Shown piece by piece: positions 24,712 through 38,975 of a stretch of DNA of 64,000 bases. Source of the stretch: Auanema rhodensis (lineage: Eukaryota; Nematoda; Chromadorea; Rhabditida; Rhabditidae); NCBI GenBank assembly GCA_964057225.1, contig OZ059900.1:7636501-7700500 (forward strand), given 5' to 3'. The notes below the pieces were generated by a model, which had not been told where the DNA came from, ran no database searches, and saw only the letters and a program-made list of their open reading frames with translations. Both the position numbers and the translations under genes were made by a program. Each line of letters opens with the position of its first letter. The stretch's first letter is position 1.

Positions 24712-27700
24712 ATGTTCATATAGGTGTATTTTGCACGAATATCAAAACTGATTGAAATATGGGCCTTTTTATGCTCAAAACGCCATATATTCAACGATTT
24801 TGGGTACAAAACATGTGAAAACTGTATGTTTTGATCAGACCCTTTGAGATATGGATTTGAAATTCAGGATTCATAAACTTTGACTATTTTTACATATATA
24901 TGTTCAATTTTAACCACTTTGGTCAAAAAGCACCGAAAATATCAAGAATTATTGGTTTTTTGGGGTTTGAAGGGCATTTTGGCAAAATCAGTCAAACTTT
25001 TGATCTTAAGCATATTTTTTTCTTCTAAAACGACTAAATGTATGAAATACTGTCATAGAATGTTCATATAGGTGTATTTTGCACGAATATCAAAACTGAT
25101 TGAAATATGGGCCTTTTTATGCTCAAAACGCCATATATTCAACGATTTTGGGTACAAAACATGTGAAAACTGTATGTTTTGATCAGACCCTTTGAGATAT
25201 GGATTTGAAATTCAGGATTCATAAACTTTGACTATTTTTACATATATATGTTCAATTTTAACCACTTTGGTCAAAAAGGACCGAAAATATCAAGAATTAT
25301 TGGTTTTTTGGGGTTTGAAGGGCATTTTGGCAAAATCAGTCAAACTTTTGATCTTAAGCATATTTTTTTCTTCTAAAACGACTAAATGTATGAAATACTG
25401 TCATAGAATGTTCATATAGGTGTATTTTGCACGAATATCAAAACTGATTGAAATATGGGCCTTTTTATGCTCAAAACGCCATATATTCAACGATTTTGGG
25501 TACAAAACATGTGAAAACTGTATGTTTTGATCAGACCCTTTGAGATATGGATTTGAAATTCAGGATTCATAAACTTTGACTATTTTTACATATATATGTC
25601 CAATTTTAACCACTTTGGTCAAAAAGGACCGAAAATATCAAGAATTATTGGTTTTTTGGGGTTTGAAGGGCATTTTGGCTAAATCAGTCAAACTTTTGAT
25701 CTTAAGCATATTTTTTTCTTCTAAAACGACTAAATGTATGAAATACTGTCAAAGAATGTTCATATAGGTGTATTTTGCACGAATATCAAAACTGATTGAA
25801 ATATGGGCCTTTTTATGCTCAAAACGCCATATATTCAACGATTTTGGGTACAAAACATGTGAAAACTGTATGTTTTGATCAGACCCTTTGAGATATGGAT
25901 TTAAAATTCAGGATTCATAAAATTCGACTATTTTTACATATATATGTCCAATTTTAACCACTTTGGTCAAAAAGGACCGAAAATATCAAGAATTATTGGT
26001 TTTTTGGGGTTTGAAGGGCATTTTGGCAAAATCAGTCAAACTTTTGATCTTAAGCATATTTTTTTCTTCTAAAACGACTAAATGTATGAAATACTGTCAT
26101 AGAATGTTCATATAGGTGTATTTTGCACGAATATCAAAACTGATTGAAATATGGGCCTTTTTATGCTCAAAACGCCATATATTCAACGATTTTGGGTACA
26201 AAACATGTGAAAACTGTATGTTTTGATCAGACCCTTTGAGATATGGATTTGAAATTCAGGATTCATAAACTTTGACTATTTTTACATATATATGTCCAAT
26301 TTTAACCACTTTGGTCAAAAAGGACCGAAAATATCAAGAATTATTGGTTTTTTGGGGTTTGAAGGGCATTTTGGCTAAATCAGTCAAACTTTTGATCTTA
26401 AGCATATTTTTTTCTTCTAAAACGACTAAATGTATGAAATACTGTCAAAGAATGTTCATATAGGTGTATTTTGCACGAATATCAAAACTGATTGAAATAT
26501 GGGCCTTTTTATGCTCAAAACGCCATATATTCAACGATTTTGGGTACAAAACATGTGAAAACTGTATGTTTTGATCAGACCCTTTGAGATATGGATTTGA
26601 AATTCAGGATTCATAAACTTTGACTATTTTCACATATATATGTCCAATTTTAACCACTTTGGTCAAAAAGGACCGAAAATATCAAGAATTATTGGTTTTT
26701 TGGGGTTTGAAGGGCATTTTGGCTAAATCAGTCAAACTTTTGATCTTAAGCATATTTTTTTCTTCTAAAACGACTAAATGTATGAAATACTGTCATAGAA
26801 TGTTCATATAGGTGTATTTTGCACGAATATCAAAACTGATTGAAATATGGGCCTTTTTATGCTCAAAACGCCATATATTCAACGATTTTGGGTACAAAAC
26901 ATGTGAAAACTGTATGTTTTGATCAGACCCTTTGAGATATGGATTTAAAATTCAGGATTCATAAAATTCGACTATTTTTACATATATATGTCCAATTTTA
27001 ACCACTTTGGTCAAAAAGGACCGAAAATATCAAGAATTATTGGTTTTTTGGGGTTTGAAGGGCATTTTGGCAAAATCAGTCAAACTTTTGATCTTAAGCA
27101 TATTTTTTTCTTCTAAAACGACTAAATGTATGAAATACTGTCATAGAATGTTCATATAGGTGTATTTTGCACGAATATCAAAACTGATTGAAATATGGGC
27201 CTTTTTATGCTCAAAACGCCATATATTCAACGATTTTGGGTACAAAACATGTGAAAACTGTATGTTTTGATCAGACCCTTTGAGATATGGATTTGAAATT
27301 CAGGATTCATAAACTTTGACTATTTTTACATATATATGTCCAATTTTAACCACTTTGGTCAAAAAGGACCGAAAATATCAAGAATTATTGGTTTTTTGGG
27401 GTTTGAAGGGCATTTTGGCTAAATCAGTCAAACTTTTGATCTTAAGCATATTTTTTTCTTCTAAAACGACTAAATGTATGAAATACTGTCAAAGAATGTT
27501 CATATAGGTGTATTTTGCACGAATATCAAAACTGATTGAAATATGGGCCTTTTTATGCTCAAAACGCCATATATTCAACGATTTTGGGTACAAAACATGT
27601 GAAAACTGTATGTTTTGATCAGACCCTTTGAGATATGGATTTAAAATTCAGGATTCATAAAATTCGACTATTTTTACATATATATGTCCAATTTTAACCA

Positions 27701-28191
27701 CTTTGGTCAAAAAGGACCGAAAATATCAAGAATTATTGGTTTTTTGGGGTTTGAAGGGCATTTTGGCAAAATCAGTCAAACTTTTGATCTTAAGCATATT
27801 TTTTTCTTCTAAAACGACTAAATGTATGAAATACTGTCATAGAATGTTCATATAGGTGTATTTTGCACGAATATCAAAACTGATTGAAATATGGGCCTTT
27901 TTATGCTCAAAACGCCATATATTCAACGATTTTGGGTACAAAACATGTGAAAACTGTATGTTTTGATCAGACCCTTTGAGATATGGATTTGAAATTCAGG
28001 ATTCATAAAATTCGACTATTTTTACATATATATGTCCAATTTTAACCACTTTGGTCAAAAAGGACCGAAAATATCAAGAATTATTGGTTTTTTGGGGTTT
28101 GAAGGGCATTTTGGCAAAATCAGTCAAACTTTTGATCTTAAGCATATTTTTTTCTTCTAAAACGACTAAATGTATGAAATACTGTCATAGA
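24712..28191. repeat. M72-M81: between the two 10-monomer copies
   Basis: Order: G (private AAGCACCG), G, B, A, B, D with 273T, A, B, A, A'. M74-M78 (B, A, B, D, A) repeats the class order of M62-M66 and M82-M86, so this core is present three times. M71-M73 are three consecutive class G units. M72 aligns with M92, so the long duplication may extend one unit beyond the entered ends. Confidence 0.78.
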
Positions 28192-31100
28192 ATGTTCATA
28201 TAGGTGTATTTTGCACGAATATCAAAACTGATTGAAATATGGGCCTTTTTATGCTCAAAACGCCATATATTCAACGATTTTGGGTACAAAACATGTGAAA
28301 ACTGTATGTTTTGATCAGACCCTTTGAGATATGGATTTGAAATTCAGGATTCATAAACTTTGACTATTTTTACATATATATGTCCAATTTTAACCACTTT
28401 GGTCAAAAAGGACCGAAAATATCAAGAATTATTGGTTTTTTGGGGTTTGAAGGGCATTTTGGCTAAATCAGTCAAACTTTTGATCTTAAGCATATTTTTT
28501 TCTTCTAAAACGACTAAATGTATGAAATACTGTCAAAGAATGTTCATATAGGTGTATTTTGCACGAATATCAAAACTGATTGAAATATGGGCCTTTTTAT
28601 GCTCAAAACGCCATATATTCAACGATTTTGGGTACAAAACATGTGAAAACTGTATGTTTTGATCAGACCCTTTGAGATATGGATTTAAAATTCAGGATTC
28701 ATAAAATTCGACTATTTTTACATATATATGTCCAATTTTAACCACTTTGGTCAAAAAGGACCGAAAATATCAAGAATTATTGGTTTTTTGGGGTTTGAAG
28801 GGCATTTTGGCAAAATCAGTCAAACTTTTGATCTTAAGCATATTTTTTTCTTCTAAAACGACTAAATGTATGAAATACTGTCATAGAATGTTCATATAGG
28901 TGTATTTTGCACGAATATCAAAACTGATTGAAATATGGGCCTTTTTATGCTCAAAACGCCATATATTCAACGATTTTGGGTACAAAACATGTGAAAACTG
29001 TATGTTTTGATCAGACCCTTTGAGATATGGATTTGAAATTCAGGATTCATAAACTTTGACTATTTTTACATATATATGTCCAATTTTAACCACTTTGGTC
29101 AAAAAGGACCGAAAATATCAAGAATTATTGGTTTTTTGGGGTTTGAAGGGCATTTTGGCTAAATCAGTCAAACTTTTGATCTTAAGCATATTTTTTTCTT
29201 CTAAAACGACTAAATGTATGAAATACTGTCAAAGAATGTTCATATAGGTGTATTTTGCACGAATATCAAAACTGATTGAAATATGGGCCTTTTTATGCTC
29301 AAAACGCCATATATTCAACGATTTTGGGTACAAAACATGTGAAAACTGTATCTTTTGATCAGACCCTTTGAGATATGGATTTGAAATTCAGGATTCATAA
29401 ACTTCGACTATTTTCACATATATATGTCCAATTTTAACCACTTTGGTCAAAAAGGACCGAAAATATCAAGAATTATTGGTTTTTTGGGGTTTGAAGGGCA
29501 TTTTGGCTAAATCAGTCAAACTTTTGATCTTAAGCATATTTTTTTCTTCTAAAACGACTAAATGTATGAAATACTGTCATAGAATGTTCATATAGGTGTA
29601 TTTTGCACGAATATCAAAACTGATTGAAATATGGGCCTTTTTATGCTCAAAACGCCATATATTCAACGATTTTGGGTACAAAACATGTGAAAACTGTATG
29701 TTTTGATCAGACCCTTTGAGATATGGATTTAAAATTCAGGATTCATAAAATTCGACTATTTTTACATATATATGTCCAATTTTAACCACTTTGGTCAAAA
29801 AGGACCGAAAATATCAAGAATTATTGGTTTTTTGGGGTTTGAAGGGCATTTTGGCAAAATCAGTCAAACTTTTGATCTTAAGCATATTTTTTTCTTCTAA
29901 AACGACTAAATGTATGAAATACTGTCATAGAATGTTCATATAGGTGTATTTTGCACGAATATCAAAACTGATTGAAATATGGGCCTTTTTATGCTCAAAA
30001 CGCCATATATTCAACGATTTTGGGTACAAAACATGTGAAAACTGTATGTTTTGATCAGACCCTTTGAGATATGGATTTGAAATTCAGGATTCATAAACTT
30101 TGACTATTTTTACATATATATGTTCAATTTTAACCACTTTGGTCAAAAAGGACCGAAAATATCAAGAATTATTGGTTTTTTGGGGTTTGAAGGGCATTTT
30201 GGCAAAATCAGTCAAACTTTTGATCTTAAGCATATTTTTTTCTTCTAAAACGACTAAATGTATGAAATACTGTCATAGAATGTTCATATAGGTGTATTTT
30301 GCACGAATATCAAAACTGATTGAAATATGGGCCTTTTTATGCTCAAAACGCCATATATTCAACGATTTTGGGTACAAAACATGTGAAAACTGTATGTTTT
30401 GATCAGACCCTTTGAGATATGGATTTGAAATTCAGGATTCATAAACTTCGACTATTTCTACATATATATGTCCAATTTTAACCACTTTGGTCAAAAAGGA
30501 CCGAAAGTATCAAGAATTATTGGTTTTTTGGGGTTTGAAGGGCATTTTGGCTAAATCAGTCAAACTTTTGATCTTAAGCATATTTTTTTCTTCTAAAACG
30601 ACTAAATGTATGAAATACTGTCAAAGAATGTTCATATAGGTGTATTTTGCACGAATATCAAAACTGATTGAAATATGGGCCTTTTTATGCTCAAAACGCC
30701 ATATATTCAACGATTTTGGGTACAAAACATGTGAAAACTGTATGTTTTGATCAGACCCTTTGAGATATGGATTTAAAATTCAGGATTCATAAAATTCGAC
30801 TATTTTTACATATATATGTCCAATTTTAACCACTTTGGTCAAAAAGGACCGAAAATATCAAGAATTATTGGTTTTTTGGGGTTTGAAGGGCATTTTGGCA
30901 AAATCAGTCAAACTTTTGATCTTAAGCATATTTTTTTCTTCTAAAACGACTAAATGTATGAAATACTGTCATAGAATGTTCATATAGGTGTATTTTGCAC
31001 GAATATCAAAACTGATTGAAATATGGGCCTTTTTATGCTCAAAACGCCATATATTCAACGATTTTGGGTACAAAACATGTGAAAACTGTATGTTTTGATC

Positions 31101-31671
31101 AGACCCTTTGAGATATGGATTTAAAATTCAGGATTCATAAAATTCGACTATTTTTACATATATGTGTCCAATTTTAACCACTTTGGTCAAAAAGGACCGA
31201 AAATATCAAGAATTATTGGTTTTTTGGGGTGTGAAGGGCATTTTGGCAAAATCAGTCAAACTTTTGATCTTAAGCATATTTTTTTCTTCTAAAACGACTA
31301 AATGTATGAAATACTGTCATAGAATGTTCATATAGGTGTATTTTGCACGAATATCAAAACTGATTGAAATATGGGCCTTTTTATGCTCAAAACGCCATAT
31401 ATTCAACGATTTTGGGTACAAAACATGTGAAAACTGTATGTTTTGATCAGACCCTTTGAGATATGGATTTGAAATTCAGGATTCATAAACTTTGACTATT
31501 TTTACATATATATGTTCAATTTTAACCACTTTGGTCAAAAAGGACCGAAAATATCAAGAATTATTGGTTTTTTGGGGTTTGAAGGGCATTTTGGCAAAAT
31601 CAGTCAAACTTTTGATCTTAAGCATATTTTTTTCTTCTAAAACGACTAAATGTATGAAATACTGTCATAGA
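28192..31671. repeat. 10-monomer duplicated block, copy 2 (M82-M91)
   Basis: Matches M62-M71 at an offset of 6,960 bp, exactly 20 monomers, with six differences seen. Copy 2 alone has TATCTTTT at 29352, 170C in its D unit M85 and GGGTGTGAAG at 31231. The near identity indicates a recent duplication or conversion relative to the divergence of neighbouring units. Confidence 0.9.
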
Positions 31672-33410
31672 ATGTTCATATAGGTGTATTTTGCACGAAT
31701 ATCAAAACTGATTGAAATATGGGCCTTTTTATGCTCAAAACGCCATATATTCAACGATTTTGGGTACAAAACATGTGAAAACTGTATGTTTTGATCAGAC
31801 CCTTTGAGATATGGATTTGAAATTCAGGATTCATAAACTTTGACTATTTTTACATATATATGTTCAATTTTAACCACTTTGGTCAAAAAGGACCGAAAAT
31901 ATCAAGAATTATTGGTTTTTTGGGGTTTGAAGGGCATTTTGGCAAAATCAGTCAAACTTTTGATCTTAAGCATATTTTTTTCTTCTAAAACGACTAAATG
32001 TATGAAATACTGTCAAAGAATGTTCATATAGGTGTATTTTGCACGAATATCAAAACTGATTGAAATATGGGCCTTTTTATGCTCAAAACGCCATATATTC
32101 AACGATTTTGGGTACAAAACATGTGAAAACTGTATGTTTTGATCAGACCCTTTGAGATATGGATTTGAAATTCAGGATTCATAAACTTTGACTATTTTCA
32201 CATATATATGTCCAATTTTAACCACTTTGGTCAAAAAGGACCGAAAATATCAAGAATTATTGGTTTTTTGGGGTTTGAAGGGCATTTTGGCAAAATCAGT
32301 CAAACTTTTGATCTTAAGCATATTTTTTTCTTCTAAAACGACTAAATGTATGAAATACTGTCATAGAATGTTCATATAGGTGTATTTTGCACGAATATCA
32401 AAACTGATTGAAATATGGGCCTTTTTATGCTCAAAACGCCATATATTCAACGATTTTGGGTACAAAACATGTGAAAACTGTATGTTTTGATCAGACCCTT
32501 TGAGATATGGATTTGAAATTCAGGATTCATAAACTTTGACTATTTCTACATATATATGTTCAATTTTAACCACTTTGGTCAAAAAGGACCGAAAATATCA
32601 AGAATTATTGGTTTTTTGGGGTTTGAAGGGCATTTTGGCTAAATCAGTCAAACTTTTGATCTTAAGCATATTTTTTTCTTCTAAAACGACTAAATGTATG
32701 AAATACTGTCATAGAATGTTCATATAGGTGTATTTTGCACGAATATCAAAACTGATTGAAATATGGGCCTTTTTATGCTCAAAACGCCATATATTCAACG
32801 ATTTTGGGTACAAAACATGTGAAAACTGTATGTTTTGATCAGACCCTTTGAGATATGGATTTAAAATTCAGGATTCATAAAATTCGACTATTTTTACATA
32901 TATATGTCCAATTTTAACCACTTTGGTCAAAAAGGACCGAAAATATCAAGAATTATTGGTTTTTTGGGGTTTGAAGGGCATTTTGGCAAAATCAGTCAAA
33001 CTTTTGATCTTAAGCATATTTTTTTCTTCTAAAACGACTAAATGTATGAAATACTGTCAAAGAATGTTCATATAGGTGTATTTTGCACGAATATCAAAAC
33101 TGATTGAAATATGGGCCTTTTTATGCTCAAAACGCCATATACTCAACGATTTTGGGTACAAAACATGTGAAAACTGTATGTTTTGATCAGACCCTTTGAG
33201 ATATGGATTTAAAATTCAGGATTCATAAAATTCGACTATTTTTACATATATATGTCCAATTTTAACCACTTTGGTCAAAAAGGACCGAAAATATCAAGAA
33301 TTATTGGTTTTTTGGGTTTGAAGGGCATTTTGGCAAAATCAGTCAAACTTTTGATCTTAAGCATATTTTTTTCTTCTAAAACGACTAAATGTATGAAATA
33401 CTGTCAAAGA
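31672..33410. repeat. M92-M96: G, D, 179C, A, A units
   Basis: M92 G with 345A, M93 D with 273A (the last D unit in the window), M94 179C with 193T and 273T, M95 A with 345A, M96 A with a private ATACTCAAC and a four-G to three-G shortening at 33314-33316, making it 347 bp. Confidence 0.78.
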
Positions 33411-35148
33411 ATGTTCATATAGGTGTATTTTGCACGAATATCAAAACTGATTGAAATATGGGCCTTTTTATGCTCAAAACGCCATATATTCAACGATTTT
33501 GGGTACAAAACATGTGAAAACTGTATGTTTTGATCAGACCCTTTGAGATATGGATTTGAAATTCAGGATTCATAAACTTTGACTATTATTACATATATAT
33601 GTCCAATTTTAACCACTTTGGTCAAAAAGGACCGAAAATATCAAGAATTATTGGTTTTTTGGGGTTTGAAGGGCATTTTGGCAAAATCAGTCAAACTTTT
33701 GATCTTAAGCATATTTTTTTCTTCTAAAACGACTAAATGTATGAAATACTGTCAAAGAATGTTCATATAGGTGTATTTTGCACGAATATCAAAACTGATT
33801 GAAATATGGGCCTTTTTATGCTCAAAACGCCATATATTCAACGATTTTGGGTACAAAACATGTGAAAACTGTATGTTTTGATCAGACCCTTTGAGATATG
33901 GATTTAAAATTCAGGATTCATAAAATTCGACTATTTTTACATATATATGTCCAATTTTAACCACTTTGGTCAAAAAGGACCGAAAATATCAAGAATTATT
34001 GGTTTTTTGGGGTTTGAAGGGCATTTTGGCAAAATCAGTCAAACTTTTGATCTTAAGCATATTTTTTTCTTCTAAAACGACTAAATGTATGAAATACTGT
34101 CATAAAATGTTCATATAGGTGTATTTTGCACGAATATCAAAACTGATTGAAATATGGGCCTTTTTATGCTCAAAACGCCATATATTCAACGATTTTGGGT
34201 ACAAAACATGTGAAAACTGTATGTTTTGATCAGACCCTTTGAGATATGGATTTGAAATTCAGGATTCATAAACTTTGACTATTTTTACATATATATGTTC
34301 AATTTTAACCACTTTGGTCAAAAAGGACCGAAAATATCAAGAATTATTGGTTTTTTGGGTTTGAAGGGCATTTTGGCAAAATCAGTCAAACTTTTGATCT
34401 TAAGCATATTTTTTTCTTCTAAAACGACTAAATGTATGAAATACTGTCAAAGAATGTTCATATAGGTGTATTTTGCACGAATATCAAAACTGATTGAAAT
34501 ATGGGCCTTTTTATGCTCAAAACGCCATATATTCAACGATTTTGGGTACAAAACATGTGAAAACTGTATGTTTTGATCAGACCCTTTGAGAGATGGATTT
34601 AAAATTCAGGATTCATAAAATTCGACTATTTTTACATATATATGTCCAATTTTAACCACTTTGGTCAAAAAGGACCGAAAATATCAAGAATTATTGGTTT
34701 TTTGGGTTTGAAGGGCATTTTGGCAAAATCAGTCAAACTTTTGATCTTAAGCATATTTTTTTCTTCTAAAACGACTAAATGTATGAAATACTGTCAAAGA
34801 ATGTTCATATAGGTGTATTTTGCACGAATATCAAAACTGATTGAAATATGGGCCTTTTTATGCTCAAAACGCCATATATTCAACGATTTTGGGTACAAAA
34901 CATGTGAAAACTGTATGTTTTGATCAGACCCTTTGAGATATGGATTTGGAATTCAGGATTCATAAACTTTGACTATTTTTACATATATATGTTCAATTTT
35001 AACCACTTTGGTCAAAAAGGACCGAAAATATCAAGAATTATTGGTTTTTTGGGGTTTGAAGGGCATTTTGGCAAAATCAGTCAAACTTTTGATCTTAAGC
35101 ATATTTTTTTCTTCTAAAACGACTAAATGTATGAAATACTGTCATAGA
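33411..35148. repeat. 5-monomer unit with G-run deletions, copy 1 (M97-M101)
   Basis: M97 has 178A; M98 is A with CATAAAATG near site 345; M99 is G with GGG at 34357-34359; M100 is A with GAGAGATGG near site 138 and GGG at 34704-34706; M101 is class F. M99 and M100 are 347 bp. M102-M105 repeat the first four slots at a spacing of 1,738 bp. Confidence 0.83.
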
Positions 35149-35496
35149 TTGTTCATATAGGTGTATTTTGCACGAATATCAAAACTGATTGAAATATGGG
35201 CCTTTTTATGCTCCAAACGCCATATATTCAACGATTTTGGGTACAAAACATGTGAAAACTGTATGTTTTGATCAGACCCTTTGAGATATGGATTTGAAAT
35301 TCAGGATTCATAAACTTTGACTATTATTACATATATATGTCCAATTTTAACCACTTTGGTCAAAAAGGACCGAAAATATCAAGAATTATTGGTTTTTTGG
35401 GGTTTGAAGGGCATTTTGGCAAAATCAGTCAAACTTTTGATCTTAAGCATATTTTTTTCTTCTAAAACGACTAAATGTATGAAATACTGTCAAAGA
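34801..35496. repeat. M101-M102: marked pair, second copy
   Basis: M101 is class F. M102 has T at site 1, C at site 66 and A at site 178, the same three rare changes as M15 and M162. It differs from M15 in having the common GAAGGGC and 273A, and it ends with 345A. It lies 30,276 bp after the first copy. Confidence 0.85.
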
Positions 35497-36539
35497 ATGT
35501 TCATATAGGTGTATTTTGCACGAATATCAAAACTGATTGAAATATGGGCCTTTTTATGCTCAAAACGCCATATATTCAACGATTTTGGGTACAAAACATG
35601 TGAAAACTGTATGTTTTGATCAGACCCTTTGAGATATGGATTTAAAATTCAGGATTCATAAAATTCGACTATTTTTACATATATATGTCCAATTTTAACC
35701 ACTTTGGTCAAAAAGGACCGAAAATATCAAGAATTATTGGTTTTTTGGGGTTTGAAGGGCATTTTGGCAAAATCAGTCAAACTTTTGATCTTAAGCATAT
35801 TTTTTTCTTCTAAAACGACTAAATGTATGAAATACTGTCATAAAATGTTCATATAGGTGTATTTTGCACGAATATCAAAACTGATTGAAATATGGGCCTT
35901 TTTATGCTCAAAACGCCATATATTCAACGATTTTGGGTACAAAACATGTGAAAACTGTATGTTTTGATCAGACCCTTTGAGATATGGATTTGAAATTCAG
36001 GATTCATAAACTTTGACTATTTTTACATATATATGTTCAATTTTAACCACTTTGGTCAAAAAGGACCGAAAATATCAAGAATTATTGGTTTTTTGGGTTT
36101 GAAGGGCATTTTGGCAAAATCAGTCAAACTTTTGATCTTAAGCATATTTTTTTCTTCTAAAACGGCTAAATGTATGAAATACTGTCAAAGAATGTTCATA
36201 TAGGTGTATTTTGCACGAATATCAAAACTGATTGAAATATGGGCCTTTTTATGCTCAAAACGCCATATATTCAACGATTTTGGGTACAAAACATGTGAAA
36301 ACTGTATGTTTTGATCAGACCCTTTGAGAGATGGATTTAAAATTCAGGATTCATAAAATTCGACTATTTTTACATATATATGTCCAATTTTAACCACTTT
36401 GGTCAAAAAGGACCGAAAATATCAAGAATTATTGGTTTTTTGGGGTTTGAAGGGCATTTTGGCAAAATCAGTCAAACTTTTGATCTTAAGCATATTTTTT
36501 TCTTCTAAAACGACTAAATGTATGAAATACTGTCATAGA
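35149..36539. repeat. 5-monomer unit, copy 2, four slots (M102-M105)
   Basis: M102 178A, M103 A with CATAAAATG, M104 G with GGG at 36095-36097, M105 A with GAGAGATGG but a normal GGGG run. M104 also has a private AACGGCTAA. The next unit, M106, is class E instead of F, so the copy stops after four slots. Confidence 0.82.
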
Positions 36540-38975
36540 ATGTTCATATAGGTGTATTTTGCACGAATATCAAAACTGATTGAAATATGGGCCTTTTTAT
36601 GTTCAAAACGCCATATATTCAACGATTTTGGGTACAAAACATGTGAAAACTGTATGTTTTGATCAGACCCTTTGAGATATGGATTTGAAATTCAGGATTC
36701 ATAAACTTTGACTATTTTTACATATATATGTCCAATTTTAACCACTTTGGTCGAAAAGGACCGAAAATATCAAGAATTATTGGTTTTTTGGGGATTGAAG
36801 GGCATTTTGGCAAAATCAGTCAAACTTTTGATCTTAAGCATATTTTTTTCTTCTAAAACGACTAAATGTATGAAATACTGTCATAGAATGTTCATATAGG
36901 TGTATTTTGCACGAATATCAAAACTGATTGAAATATGGGCCTTTTTATGCTCAAAACGCCATATATTCAACGATTTTGGGTACAAAACATGTGAAAACTG
37001 TATGTTTTGATCAGACCCTTTGAGATATGGATTTGAAATTCAGGATTCATAAACTTCGACTATTTCTACATATATATGTCCAATTTTAACCACTTTGGTC
37101 AAAAAGGACCGAAAATATCAAGAATTATTGGTTTTTTGGGGTTTGAAGGGCATTTTGGCAAAATCAGTCAAACTTTTGATCTTAAGCATATTTTTTTCTT
37201 CTAAAACGACTAAATGTATGAAATACTGTCATAGAATGTTCACATAGGTGTATTTTGCACGAATATCAAAACTGATTGAAATATGGGCCTTTTTATGCTC
37301 AAAACGCCATATATTCAACGATTTTGGGTACAAAACATGTGAAAACTGTATGTTTTGATCAGACCCTTTGAGATATGGATTTAAAATTCAGGATTCATAA
37401 AATTTGACTATTTTTACATATATATGTCCAATTTTAACCACTTTGGTCAAAAAGGACCGAAAATATCAAGAATTATTGGTTTTTTGGGGTTTGAAGGGCA
37501 TTTTGGCAAAATCAGTCAAACTTTTGATCTTAAGCATATTTTTTTCTTCTAAAACGACTAAATGTATGAAATACTGTCATAGAATGTTCATATAGGTGTA
37601 TTTTGCACGAATATCAAAACTGATTGAAATATGGGCCTTTTTATGTTCAAAACGCCATATATTCAACGATTTTGGGTACAAAACATGTGAAAACTGTATG
37701 TTTTGATCAGACCCTTTGAGATATGGATTTGAAATTCAGGATTCATAAACTTTGACTATTTTTACATATATATGTCCAATTTTAACCACTTTGGTCGAAA
37801 AGGACCGAAAATATCAAGAATTATTGGTTTTTTGGGGATTGAAGGGCATTTTGGCAAAATCAGTCAAACTTTTGATCTTAAGCATATTTTTTTCTTCTAA
37901 AACGACTAAATGTATGAAATACTGTCATAGAATGTTCATATAGGTGTATTTTGCACGAATATCAAAACTGATTGAAATATGGGCCTTTTTATGTTCAAAA
38001 CGCCATATATTCAACGATTTTGGGTACAAAACATGTGAAAACTGTATGTTTTGATCAGACCCTTTGAGATATGGATTTGAAATTCAGGATTCATAAACTT
38101 TGACTATTTTTACATATATATGTTCAATTTTAACCACTTTGGTCAAAAAGGACCGAAAATATCAAGAATTATTGGTTTTTTGGGGTTTGAAGGGCATTTT
38201 GGCAAAATCAGTCAAACTTTTGATCTTAAGCATATTTTTTTCTTCTAAAACGACTAAATGTATGAAATACTGTCATAGAATGTTCATATAGGTGTATTTT
38301 GCACGAATATCAAAACTGATTGAAATATGGGCCTTTTTATGCTCAAAACGCCATATATTCAACGATTTTGGGTACAAAACATGTGAAAACTGTATGTTTT
38401 GATCAGACCCTTTGAGATATGGATTTGAAATTCAGGATTCATAAACTTCGACTATTTCTACATATATATGTCCAATTTTAACCACTTTGGTCAAAAAGGA
38501 CCGAAAATATCAAGAATTATTGGTTTTTTGGGGTTTGAAGGGCATTTTGGCAAAATCAGTCAAACTTTTGATCTTAAGCATATTTTTTTCTTCTAAAACG
38601 ACTAAATGTATGAAATACTGTCATAGAATGTTCACATAGGTGTATTTTGCACGAATATCAAAACTGATTGAAATATGGGCCTTTTTATGCTCAAAACGCC
38701 ATATATTCAACGATTTTGGGTACAAAACATGTGAAAACTGTATGTTTTGATCAGACCCTTTGAGATATGGATTTAAAATTCAGGATTCATAAAATTTGAC
38801 TATTTTTACATATATATGTCCAATTTTAACCACTTTGGTCAAAAAGGACCGAAAATATCAAGAATTATTGGTTTTTTGGGGTTTGAAGGGCATTTTGGCA
38901 AAATCAGTCAAACTTTTGATCTTAAGCATATTTTTTTCTTCTAAAACGACTAAATGTATGAAATACTGTCATAGA
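36540..38975. repeat. M106-M112: return of class E; C-A pair repeated after four monomers
   Basis: M106 and M109 are class E with 63T; M106 is the first E or 63T unit since about 3.8 kb. M107 and M111 are class C with 345T. M108 and M112 are A-like with TTCACATAGG (site 8 is C) and 167A/170T, a state found in only five units. M110 is G with 63T. The C-A pair repeats at a spacing of 1,392 bp. Confidence 0.8.
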
